Positions 12,830 through 28,883 of a stretch of 64,000 nucleotides of DNA are shown here, piece by piece. Below the pieces are notes generated by a model that searched no databases, had not been told where the DNA came from, and was given only the letters and a program-made list of their open reading frames with translations. Position numbers and translations under genes: made by a program. The stretch spans positions 19,378,248-19,442,247 of the forward strand of contig NC_134519.1 in assembly GCF_027942865.1 (NCBI RefSeq), in the 5' to 3' direction. The DNA is from Odontesthes bonariensis. Taxonomy: Eukaryota; Chordata; Actinopteri; Atheriniformes; Atherinopsidae. How positions within the stretch are numbered: position 1 is the stretch's first letter; every line of letters begins with the position of its first letter.

Positions 12830-15231
12830 ATGGAGCCAACAAATCTGCAGGTAGGCTGAGTATTCTCTATAAAATTGGAACTTCCTCGTTTGGGGTGTCG
12901 CTGGAAAGTAACAAAAGTGTTAGTCATCTGGCAGGTTCCCATTTGTGCCTGAGTCTCAAAATCTGTAAATGTGGGCTGCTGTGCGCCGATAAAACTGCTT
13001 CCTGTGTTTGATTCATTTATAATAAGATTTGTTGTGGCTGCGCGGCCGGAGCTGCCCAGCTGACCAAAGATACTGACATGGAGTTTGCGGGCTAAGTAAC
13101 AGCGTGTGACATGGCCCATTCATAGTTCGATGTTTTCATCAAGAAGTAGGCTATGAGCACCCATTCTTTTTTTTGGCAGTGCGTGGCTTGTTTTGATGTT
13201 TGTGTTTCCTTCACAACACATCTCAGCATCTCTCTTGCTCTACTGGGTAAGGAGGACTTACCTCTTCTGATACTCTTACACATACAACACTGGAGTTGTG
13301 CAGTTCAGTTTACCAGGACAGTTCTTAAAATAGACATCATGCTTTATTTACTTCACAAAGTCAATATATACTTAACTTTACTTGTGTTGCAGTGTCCAAG
13401 CACAATGTAGCCCAAAGTTCGCTCCAATTTCAATGGCATAAAAAAGAAATTAAAAAAATTAAAAGCAAAGAAATTAAACAGAACTAGAATAGGGACATTT
13501 AAACATGTGCAGAAGCAATATACAAAAGCAGTGAAATATCAACAGCATTAAAAACATCAAAACAGAAGCATAAAGGTTCAAAATATACTATACATATGAG
13601 CATATTTGAAACAAACGGCAGCCCATAGATCAGCAGATTTAACTCCAGTTCTGTGAAACAGGTGAGTTTTAGGCTCTTTGAGGCAAGCAGGGTTTCTTGA
13701 TCCCACACCCAAACGTGGAGAGGATTGAGAGGAGCCTGAAAAACTAAAGTCGCTGAAAGTCCAATTGTACTAGATGCTCTGTGAACTACCAGAAGGCTTT
13801 CATTCTGGGAACAGAGTTATGGTGGGGTGATATGTGATCTGTCATATATGATGGAGCTAGGCCATTAAAGGCATCATATCTGATAAGGACTGTTAATTTG
13901 TTTCTAAATTTTACAGGCCAGTGCAGTGAGGTACACACACGAGATATGTGATTTCTCTTGGTGGTACCAGTGAGTGCTCTGGCCAAAGTCTTTTAGATCA
14001 ACTGAAGGATTTTTAGGAAAAAACACATCTGACACCCTGTGAAAACGGCTTTACTTTCTTGTTGTCTGGATGTGATGAATGCATGAACTGGCTTTTCAGC
14101 ATCAACTTGTGAAAAGGAAACTCCTGATTTTAGTAATATTCAGCAAATGGAAGAAGGCCATCTGCTTAAAATGAGAATTAATAAAAACAAATCTTGGTCA
14201 TAAAACCATTGACACGGTTTTATTAAACAGTTTTAACATTCAAATCGAAATTTATTAAAAAAATGTTGACAGAAAATGTAGACATTTAGCATTCAGAAGG
14301 CTAATGACAGAGGCTGTTATATAATTTTATTATTCACTTTATCAAGTATTTTCATTTGATGTGTCTGTTGAGAGTTTGTTATACTTGACTGATGTGCTTT
14401 TATGAAAGGTTTATCCATCCATCACAGCTGTCCAAAAAAAAAAAAAAAACTGAAAACACATAAATACAGAGTGAATCAACTGAATCAGCAAGTTATTTTA
14501 ATAGCGAATATTTTGACACTTGAAAACAGTAAATTTTTCTGGTCAGTATTACACTTAAGTACCAAGTCAAAATCAGTGTTTTTAAAAAGTACTATTGTTT
14601 ATTATACTCCAGGTTTAAAGTTGAAGTAAAGGAAAACATCAACACTTTACTCTATTTGTTCTGGCTGAAGCTGACTGCACCGAATGGGACCTTTTGCAAT
14701 ATAAACTAACTTATTTTGATAACTATGTGTAAATCATCCCGGGGATTTCAGTAGACGTACAAAGTCGAATCTGAACTATTAAATAATTTCCTGCTCTTTC
14801 AGAAAGCTATTGCTGTTGCACAGAAAGCCTCACAGGAGGACCAGGATGGAAACTATGAAGAGGCCATTCGCTCCTACCAGCATGCTGTCAAGTACTTTCT
14901 GCACATTTTGAAACGTGCGTTGCCATGGTGGGAAACATTGTGTAACCAATATTATTCGAACATGAGCTAAGATATTATGCCGTGCACCACCTCATCCTTC
15001 CAGTCTGTTACTCTTTTTGATTGATGGACACTTAAGTATCTGCATATGAAAATGCTCAACTGTTAATGGATATTATTTGCTTTGCCCTTTTTCTTCCCAT
15101 CAGGTGAACCTCAAGGTAAAGATGGCAACCAGAAGATTAGAGATAAATGTAAACAGTACCTGGACAGAGTGGAAGAACTTCGGGAGTACCTAGAAAATAA
15201 AGAGGTCATAACAGAAATTGCAGATAAATAG
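12830..15231 (+). CDS. stand-alone VPS4-type MIT-domain protein (86 aa), tandem partial duplicate of vps4b
   Basis: Three coding exons: 12830-12850, 14803-14914 and 15104-15231, with donors GTAGG and GTGCG and CAG acceptors. The product is 86 residues, all MIT domain. Exon 1 encodes MEPTNLQ, the same seven-residue length as vps4b exon 1. Exon 2 holds helices 1-2 ([20 protein letters not shown]). Exon 3 holds helix 3 ([19 protein letters not shown]), then IADK and TAG. Intron phases (0, then 1) match vps4b exactly, and about 43 of 70 aligned residues are identical (hand count, no gaps). Leu64, whose mutation in VPS4A disrupts ESCRT-III tail binding, is kept. The linker and the AAA ATPase are missing. 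MIT domains bind MIM tails of ESCRT-III proteins, so it could occupy those sites without ATPase activity; that role is inferred. It ends 688 bp before the vps4b start. It may be an unannotated or VPS4B-like gene. Confidence 0.85.
13480..13990 (-). mobile_element. degenerate L2/Rex-like LINE fragment
   Basis: Minus-strand translation near 13986-13786 contains [20 protein letters not shown] followed by [11 protein letters not shown]. This is the decayed equivalent of the common LINE block SLHWLPV...FKILL...NGLAPSYL. Flanking sequence down to about 13480 reads as its broken 3' portion. It lies in intron 1 of the MIT-domain gene, opposite in orientation to the gene. Confidence 0.6.
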
Positions 15232-15633
15232 TTTGCTCTGCAAATGTGAACATGAGCGTCCATTAAGATCATAAAACCAGAACAGTCTCAGCAGTGCTGA
15301 TGAGCTTCAGCTTGAGCAGAGCTATTACAACTTCATAAACAGTTTAAACTCAAATACATCATCAATAATAGTTGTGGTGTATAAACATGTTTAATGCTGA
15401 AGCGACATCTTAAATTGTTTATTCATAGTTCATTCACTGACTGTACATAACGGCTATGGAGTGCTATGTCACTAACCACAGACACCACATAATACCCACA
15501 TACATTAAAAAATCAAACGAAATAATTGTATAGTTAATTCTAAAAAATATACTTCAAACTGTTGATAAATTTATTATAAAACTGGTAATCTATCTTTGTC
15601 GTTTAAAAAAATACTAATAATACGCGTTTGGTT

Positions 15634-15639
15634 AATAAA
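15634..15639 (+). terminator. candidate poly(A) signal of the MIT-domain gene
   Basis: AATAAA lies about 400 bp after the stop codon. An ATTAAA variant is at 15504-15509. Either would fit in the 688-bp gap before vps4b. Which one is used cannot be told from sequence. Confidence 0.35.
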
Positions 15640-15690
15640 ATGGCAATCGAAAGGCGGCCTGTTGTCATAAGCCGTCTCGACGCTACGTCT

Positions 15691-15698
15691 TGACGTCA
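15691..15698. promoter_or_regulatory. palindromic CRE (TGACGTCA) in the vps4b promoter region
   Basis: A perfect CREB/ATF-type octamer lies 221 bp upstream of the vps4b start codon, in a CpG-containing stretch (15650-15730). The position fits a proximal promoter; use is not shown by sequence alone. Confidence 0.55.
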
Positions 15699-15918
15699 TC
15701 ACATTCCGTGCACGCGAGTATCGACTTTTCAATGCGGAAGTTGCCTCCTTGATCTGACTCGGGAGCCATCGAAGAAACGAAAACAAATCTACAAAAAACT
15801 ATTTTTATATAGTTAACAGTTTTCGTGCACGGCTGAATTAAACAGAGTAGTATTTAAAAGTATTTACTTCACGGTGGTGTTACACTTATTTTGGTTATTG
15901 GACAAGTGATTAGTCCTT

Positions 15919-21331
<5,413 letters not shown>

Positions 21332-22690
21332 GTCAGATGATCAAGCAAAACCAAAGCAACTGTAAATGTCTCTTTACTTTCCTCATCCCTTTTCTCTCTG
21401 TCTCATCCTAACCACCCACTAGGCCTCGTGGGTTATCTAAGGTTGGTGAGATTACCAGTTCTATAGCCACGCAAAGTCTGGAAGACTTGGTTTTATTTGG
21501 TATTCACGATTATCCAAAGATTTACCACAGAAAGCTGTTCCGAGTAAGGTATCGACACCACCTTGGCAACTTCAGAGTTTTGTTTGACTGGGAGCACTAA
21601 AGACTAAAGGTATTGATGAGCAGAGTTCACAGGCAGATCAGAGAAACTAATCGCAGACGTACACAATTATTTCGAAATAACTTGTTTTAAGGTGCAACTG
21701 GCTCTCATCTTTGCTTTCCAATGTACTTCTCACTAGATTAACAAAAACCCTTTACATACGCTCTATTTTTATGAAGATAAAACAAGCCTTTTTTTTTTTT
21801 TTTCTTAAGCATATATTGTACTTAAAGGAATGTATCAAACTTGCACAGTCATATTGAAATAGCATGTGTTCAGGTAAAACACCCTAATCTCAAAGAGTGG
21901 ACATTACAGCGCTTTGAGAGAGAGACACTCAGGATGAGAGCTTTGTTAAGACCTTCCTAAAAGAAAAAAAAAAAAGTTTACTCATTCAACATTTGAAGCA
22001 TGGCTCTTTGGGGTGGATCAGTAGTGGTGGTGGACCAGCATTTTTTTTCCCAAGGACTCTGTAGCTTTGAACTGTTTTGCTCATGGTTTTGTCTTGTTTT
22101 GTTTTTCACAAACTACTATGGGAGAAAAAAAAATCATTTATACCTACAGGCTTTGTTGATTATCTTTAATAGAAACTCTAAAACGAGCCTTATCTCAAAG
22201 TTAGATTATGAATTTTGATAAAACAGCAAATAGGTGTGAAATTTTGACAGTGAAGGCTCAGCTGGAGAAATCATCGCATACTGGTCAACAAAAGAAGGTT
22301 CTCTCCAAACATGAGCTTTAAGTAGCCATAAATGGCAGTGTGCACCGTGTGCCTTCTCGAAAAAAAAATGCATGTGTAGTTTTTTTTTTTTTTTTGATTT
22401 ATTTCTGAATTAGTCGTTATTCTAATATATCAAGTGCTTTGTCACTACAACTAAGGAATGTACAGTACCTGTATGTTTCACGTAAGCTCTTTGAGAAATC
22501 GTATACAACTGTACTCTGTTTCTCATGAGATATGTAAACTGTCTTGTTTTTTGTTTGTCTCATTTTATTGTATATGTGTATGTAGCCAACTCTTGAGCCT
22601 TTTCCTTTCAGAAGAGGTGATCCGTGGCTTCAATTTTCTGTTTTTCATTTCCTCAGTGTAAATAAAAGTTAAAGCTGTGTCCAGAGAAGG
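21332..22690 (+). other. vps4b: vps4b 3' UTR with poly(A) signal
   Basis: AT-rich, non-coding sequence follows the stop codon. AATAAA at 22661-22666 is the best poly(A) signal and is followed by a GT-rich stretch (AGAAGGTGTTTGTTTCTTG) at about 22685-22703. That gives a 3' UTR near 1.35 kb. Several long T runs are present. The end is inferred from the signal. Confidence 0.65.
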
Positions 22691-22964
22691 TGTTTGTTTC
22701 TTGTAACATATTAAATAGATAGATACTTGATTTAAATACGAAGGAAATTGTGGCCTATCTATTAGCAGGGATTTGTAATAGTCATAGAGATATAATTAAA
22801 GGTCTCATAAGGTTTGATAATACTATGTAAATGGTATTGTTAATCTAGTTGCCTTTCCACCTTCTAGAAAATGCTGTTTTGTGTTAAAATTGTGTTAGAA
22901 TTTATTTTCCAAACCACTCGTTCTATAAAGAACATTTAAAACAACAGGGTTTATCCAGAGTGCT

Positions 22965-22977
22965 TATTGGCCCAATA
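22965..22977. promoter_or_regulatory. back-to-back CCAAT palindrome upstream of kdsr
   Basis: TATTGG and CCAATA face each other with one base between, about 420 bp before the kdsr start codon and 300 bp after the vps4b poly(A) signal. This is the expected place for the kdsr promoter. NF-Y binding is an inference from the CCAAT core. Confidence 0.45.
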
Positions 22978-23394
22978 ATGCACGTTTTCGGTCTCCGCTT
23001 CAGCATAGAGGTGTGGCTATTTAAAACGGAGGTGGTGTTGCGTTGCATTGGGGGAGTTGCTGTTCATGCGCACTCGAGCACCTTTGGATTCCAGAGGAAC
23101 GAGAAGGGCTTGAGAACTACAAGTACCAGACACAAAAGTTAAACGTCCAGTTACCGTACACAGTTCAGTTTGTTTTAGTTTGCCCAGATAGCGCTTTGTC
23201 ACAAGGCACCAAAGTCCACCGTGGTACGTTAACCTGGCCGTTATACATCTCCGACTAACTGCCCAAACTCGGAGCAACTACACCCAGGTCTGTGTACGTC
23301 ATCCTCTCTCAAGGCCGCCGGCTGCCTCGTAGCTGCGATATCGCATTCGAGAGAAACTAGCCTGCTAGTTAGCAAGCAAGCTAAGGATTCATCC

Positions 23395-26300
23395 ATGTCC
23401 TCTGAGGAAGGGTTGAGCTCTACGATCACAGATTGGTTCTTTATCAATTCCTGGTGGCTCCTTCTCCCGTTCATTATGCTTATTGTAATTGCTGCCTTCA
23501 TTGTCGGCTTTGTCTTGCTGCTTTACATGATATCGCCCCTCATTAGCCCCAAGCCTCTGAAACTGAACGGGGCCCATGTCGTGGTAAGTGCACCCCGTTC
23601 CTGCTTCGGTAACGGTTGGTAACGTCTAACTCATTACTGTAGTTTTGCAGCTAGTTTTAAGCTCCAGTTGATTCTGCACATCTCTACGTTGCACTTTAAT
23701 GTTGGATTATGTAGTCGTGGTGGCGCTAGTGTTACGTTCATTGGCCTGTGGTCACTTTTACTTCCAACAGGGTTGTTTTTGTGAGTGGCGTATGTCCATT
23801 ATGAGGAGCGACACGCCCACGTGAGCAATGACTGTAGTTAACTGCTGAGTTACCCAACCTTTGAGGTAGATTTAAATTGTGGAGTAGTTGCAACTCCCAT
23901 AATATTCCACCTACACATATTTTGCATTTATTTTGATTGCTGCTTTTAAATGAATTAACACGATATTGTCTTCTCAGTTTTTGTGATTGCTGCTAGATTC
24001 AGTAATGTTGAAAAATTTTGACCCAGAAATACTTTTGACATTCAAATATTACAAAGGTGCTCTTTTTGGTGACACTTATCGTATCAAAGCATGAGATAGA
24101 ATCCACTGAATGTGGATGAAAGGAACTCTTAATTCCTTCACTTTATGGGAGGAGCTGTAAAGAACTTGTAAGGCAGTTTAGTTCATGAGCAACTTGGCAC
24201 TTATCACACTGACGGAGCACAAGATATTAGAAAAGTCTCCTCACATCATTTTAACCTTAGCCTCTGAGCTCCATATCAGCTACCAGGTGTCTGACCTTGG
24301 CTCTTATGTGTGAATGTCCAGGTTACAGGAGGCTCAAGTGGGATCGGGAAATGCATCGCAATCGAGTGCTATAGGCAGGGAGCATTCATCACTCTGGTGG
24401 CACGAAACGAGGTGAGCGCACGCATTTAACCAGTCGTTCACATTATGTCACACGCTGTTTTGTTGTTACAGTCAACTCATTTTGACGTCAAACACAGTAA
24501 GGCAAAAGGTGAACTTGTTCCATGTCCGGTGAAAGGTTGCTTTCAGCTCGTGCGCAAATTTAGTAGCTTTATTTCACATTAAACACCTGCGTGTGACCAA
24601 AAATGGTCCTCAGGTGAGGGGAAAAAACTTCAATGACATTTTAAGTGTTTGTACTTATGCCGACTTTTTTTTTTTTGCGACACGTTCCCTTAGGATAAAT
24701 TGCTCCGAGCAAAGAAAGAGGTGGAGAAATTTGCCATCAATGACAAGCAGGTATGAACCAAGTATTTATATCAAGGGAAGAGCCTGCGTTCGCAAAATGT
24801 TTTAAAAAATCTCTTTCTTTGTCGAGGTGGTGCTCTGCGTATCGGTGGATGTCTCCAGTGACTACACTCAGGTTGAAAATGTGATAAAACAGGTAATGTC
24901 ACCTTCTCTGTCACGGTGGCACATATCGGATTTCTTTTAATGATTTATTGATGCGGTGTTGAAGTGTCTTTTGTTGTCACGCAGACCCAGGAGAAGCTGG
25001 GCCCTGTTGATATGCTCGTGAACTGCGCTGGAACATCTATTGCTGGGAAGTTTGAGGAAATGGAGGTCGAACGTTTTAAAGTAAGTATTTGCGTGCTTGT
25101 TTTGCGCATCTTCGGAGGCACGTTCCTCTAAAATGTACGAAATAGATCAGATTGCCAGAATAAGAGAGTTATATTACTGTATCTTACATAAGTCTGTGGT
25201 TTGTGTTTCAAAGTTGTAAAAATGAGATTTGAGACTTTTGATTTGATTATATGCCTAAAATAGTGCCTGCCCCTAAATAATGTTGCTCATAATACCTGAC
25301 ATTGGGTATGTACTGCAAAGCAAGCTACCTTCGGGTAGCAAGCGGTTTAATTTCTTACTGGGCTTTTCTACCTTGACTTGTGTTGTAATCCTGCTCCACA
25401 GCAGGTTACGTTCGAGATAAAGGGTCAACACGTGTAAAATGGGCACATCCTGACCAGTGAATTCTCGCGAAAGGGGATAAAGAACATCAATGCACAGACA
25501 GTGAGAGGAGTCAGTCTTTCCACTGAGTTGGATCATTTGACTTCACTGTGAGCGTCTACGTGAGATGTCTTAGAAGGAGGAAATTTTTAAAAGGGGGGAC
25601 TGATTTATTTCTTTTTTTCATGTTACGTCATGAGGTTTAGTACCTAGCCTTATCAGTTTCTCTGCAGAGAGCATATAAGGCGCCAGATCATCTGCAATTC
25701 ATATATTTATTTCTTATTTGACCACCGGTGCGTCATCGAATTTGTCATCTTCACCAGCCTGCGAGAATCCTTCAGGTCCCTCTGCAACCAGTCGTGGACT
25801 GAGCGAGCTGATCACACATCCCCTGGAGTTAATCTCCAATCAGGGAAACGGCATACAAGACAAATAAGACATGGTAGAGGATTACAACATGGTTTGCTTT
25901 GAGGAGAGACTTTGCTGGAGAAGCGTCATTATTCACACTTCTGCACTGCACTGTAGAATGTGAGGCAGTGGCACCACTGACCTACATAGTAGTCTGTGTA
26001 TAGCTGCATGCTCATCTGCACAGTCCCAGTTGATTTGCGCACTTAGACAAAGCATGAATTGCCTTCTCAGCTTAAAACTGTTGCTTATACCTCTTCTATA
26101 CCTGGAAAATAACAGACAGCTCATTCCTTGGATTCATTTGTGCGTCATATACTGGAAGCGGGGAAGGTCGCCATGACTCCTCACTTTTTACACTCCCTAA
26201 ATTATAAACTGCATCCTTTTCGTCTGAAACCATGGTAACCAAGGCTATGTCTCAGGCCAGTGAAAAAACTGTTGCCCTAATCCAGTGATACTCACTATTT

Positions 26301-28883
26301 TTTTTCACAAGAGCCACATTGGCAGAGCAAAATCAAGGGAAGAGCCACTTTTACGACAACGTACTAAGTCCCCTTTTGCAAATATGCATTTCTACATATA
26401 TAACATCCCACAAAAAAAGAAACAACACAGCCAATACATTTTCAATTAAGACCATATTTACCTTAATACTGGGATGAGCGGAAGCTGGCATGCATGTCCT
26501 TGACTTTCTTTATGTTGTATTTGTTGTTGTAATCATAGTGAGATATTCAAGATGAGCATGGTTTATGTGCTGGTTTTTGCCCTTTTTTAATTAAAAATCA
26601 ATGCATTGTCCCTGCATCTCGCGGTACACCCAACGTTTGCCTGCTCGTCCCCTCTCTGGCATCTTCATGCTGATTTTCGTTAGGTTTTTGTGCTGATTTT
26701 TGCCCTTTTTTTTTAAATTAAAAACCGATCCATTGTGGCTGCATCTCGCGCTGGCGTGCACTGCGATCAAGTGTGACGGTGGTTTAAGCGGGCTGCCTTG
26801 CCAGGTTGAACAGAGCCCCCTTTAGGAAACACCATTAAGCCTTAATTAATACTTGATAAAAATACTTAATACTACAAAAAACACAAACTTAATAAAAATA
26901 CTTAATACTGTGCAGTATTCGCTGTATGTTTATTTGAAAAAAATGTATTGTTATTGTTACCATATTATTATAAGCTACTATGCGAGTGCGAGCCACCAAT
27001 TAAAGCTTGAGGAGCCGCATGTGGCGCAATGAGTATCTCTGCCCTAATCATTTCTCTAGCTGTTCCTCATTATCAATCTTTGATGGTATTGGAGTTTTCC
27101 TGCTATAGATATTTGTAGTTTTTGGTTGTTTAGTGTTTTTAAACTTATAACCAGAATATCTCCATGGATTGGGAACCTGCTTTGTAGTCCAGGCGTCTAG
27201 TCAGTTGGCAAACCTCACCGGTTTTTCTGACTTATGGCTACATTCCCAGCTCCGACTCTGAAGGTTAATTGAACACACTCGATTTTTTTCCTGCATCATT
27301 AAACGGAAGCGTATACAATTTTAGTAGAAGTTGAGCTAAATCCAAAAGTTACTGTAACAAAAAGAAAAAGTAATCAAAGTTTAACTCTTGGCAATTAAAA
27401 AAACAAGCATGGTGAGCTCCAGTAGCTAAAGAGACGTGAACCCTCCCCTCACCAGCTGAAACAGTTAAGGCCCTGCAGGACCTGCGGGGGCCTCCCAGCT
27501 ATTTTTCTTTCTGTTTTGATTTAAGCAGTCTGCTATTAACAGAGAAGTTGTGATAATGCAACTCACCGTCGACTGCCCAGTTACATTACGGGTGGATGTT
27601 TTGTCTTTTTCTTCAATAGGAAATGATGGAATTGAACTACCTGGGCAGCGTCTATCCAACACGAGCCGTCATAACCAACATGAAGGAGCGAAGAATGGGC
27701 CGCATCATGTTTGTGTCCTCCCAGGCAGGCCAGATCGGTCTGTTCGGATACACTGCCTACTCCCCATCTAAGTTTGCACTGCGTGGTTTGGCGGAGTCGC
27801 TGCAGATGGAGGTTTGTTTCCCATTTTGTGGTCAAAGACTTCCACTGTATTCCTCTACCAAACACACAGCAGCTCAAGTGATCTGCAGGATGCATGTAGT
27901 TGGAATAGTTTAACGAATGTTTTAGGGATGTTGATGTTTGCATTAGATGTGTGAATATTGTGCTAAGGATTCACTGTCTACCAGTAGGGGGCAGTCTTGC
28001 TAAATGCTGTTGCTTCATCAATGTATAAACTGTTGATTGTTGCATTTAATTCTCACCAATGTCAAATAAGTAAGCCATCTATTGTTTGACATACCTGTTC
28101 TTTTTCCAGATAAAGCCATACAATATTTATGTGACTGTGGCATTCCCCCCCGACACTGACACTCCACTGCTGGCCGAAGAGAACAAGTCAAAGGTAAACA
28201 TCTATGTGAAATGGTAGAAAGAGAGGCTTCCTTCCTTAACGCGGGGATCCATTGAAGCCTTTCCCTTGTTTATTTATGTTACATTTCTCCATTATTTTGA
28301 CAGGAGACAGTATAAAGTTACACCAGTATTTATGGTCTTTTACTCTCTGTTCTTTGTCTATTCAGCCTTTAGAGACCAAACTCATTTGTGAGACCTCTGG
28401 AATCTGGCAACCGGACCAAGTAGCAAAAATCCTTGTCAAGGATGCAGTGGTGAGAAGCTCAGTCGGTCCGTTTTTAAAAGACATATTATGTGCTCTGTCT
28501 TTAGATAAATTTCCCCTCTTGTTGTACTTTTTTTTTTTTTTCACTTTGCAGCAAGGAAACTTCAACAGCTCCGTCGGTCCGGACGGTTACATGCTGTCGG
28601 CCCTCACCTGCGGAATGTCACCCGTCACCTCCATCACCGAAGGTCTCCAGCAGGTACAGCTAATGCGTCATTTTATGACATTGGTTGAAGCAGCACTCCT
28701 CTTGGCTTTGGAGGAGACATTTTAATTGTCAGGACCACCGTTAATTTCTCCATTTCTGCACAGATTGTCACCATGGGGTTGTTTCGGACCATTGCCCTCT
28801 TCTACCTGGGGAGTTTTGACAGCATCGTGCGCCGGTGCATGATTCAGAGGGAGCAATCAAAGGCAGCGGACAAAAGGGAGTAA
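23395..28883 (+). CDS. kdsr: 3-ketodihydrosphingosine reductase (359 aa; 332 aa from internal Met)
   Basis: Ten coding exons, all phase 0: 23395-23583, 24322-24411, 24694-24750, 24827-24892, 24985-25080, 27620-27811, 28110-28193, 28366-28449, 28552-28653, 28764-28883. The product is a short-chain dehydrogenase/reductase that reduces 3-ketodihydrosphingosine to dihydrosphingosine with NADPH, the second step of sphingolipid synthesis, at the ER membrane. An N-terminal hydrophobic segment (about residues 19-46) precedes the cofactor loop TGGSSGIG (65-72). Catalytic residues are N172, S200, Y213 and K217 (YSPSK). The C-terminal part has a hydrophobic stretch around [14 protein letters not shown] and ends in a charged tail. 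The first ATG has a weak context. Met28 (23476) has A at -3 and would give 332 residues, the human length. The motif after the active site is FPPDTDTP, where human has YPPDTDTP. The gene lies between vps4b and bcl2, as in human. Confidence 0.96.
26275..27049. mobile_element. non-autonomous hAT-type element with 8-bp target duplication
   Basis: The 759-bp element (26283-27041) begins CAGTGATACTCA and ends TGAGTATCTCTG, a near-perfect inverted pair. It is flanked by identical CCCTAATC at 26275-26282 and 27042-27049. An 8-bp target duplication plus CAG.../...CTG ends fits the hAT superfamily. Subterminal GAGCCAC/GAGCCGC motifs recur at both ends. No transposase frame is present. It sits in kdsr intron 5 (25081-27619). 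Confidence 0.85.

Noticed and set aside
12830-15231. Treating the MIT-only copy as a vps4b pseudogene
   Set aside because: The start, both introns, all splice sites and the full frame are intact, and key MIT residues are kept. A processed or decayed copy would not show this.
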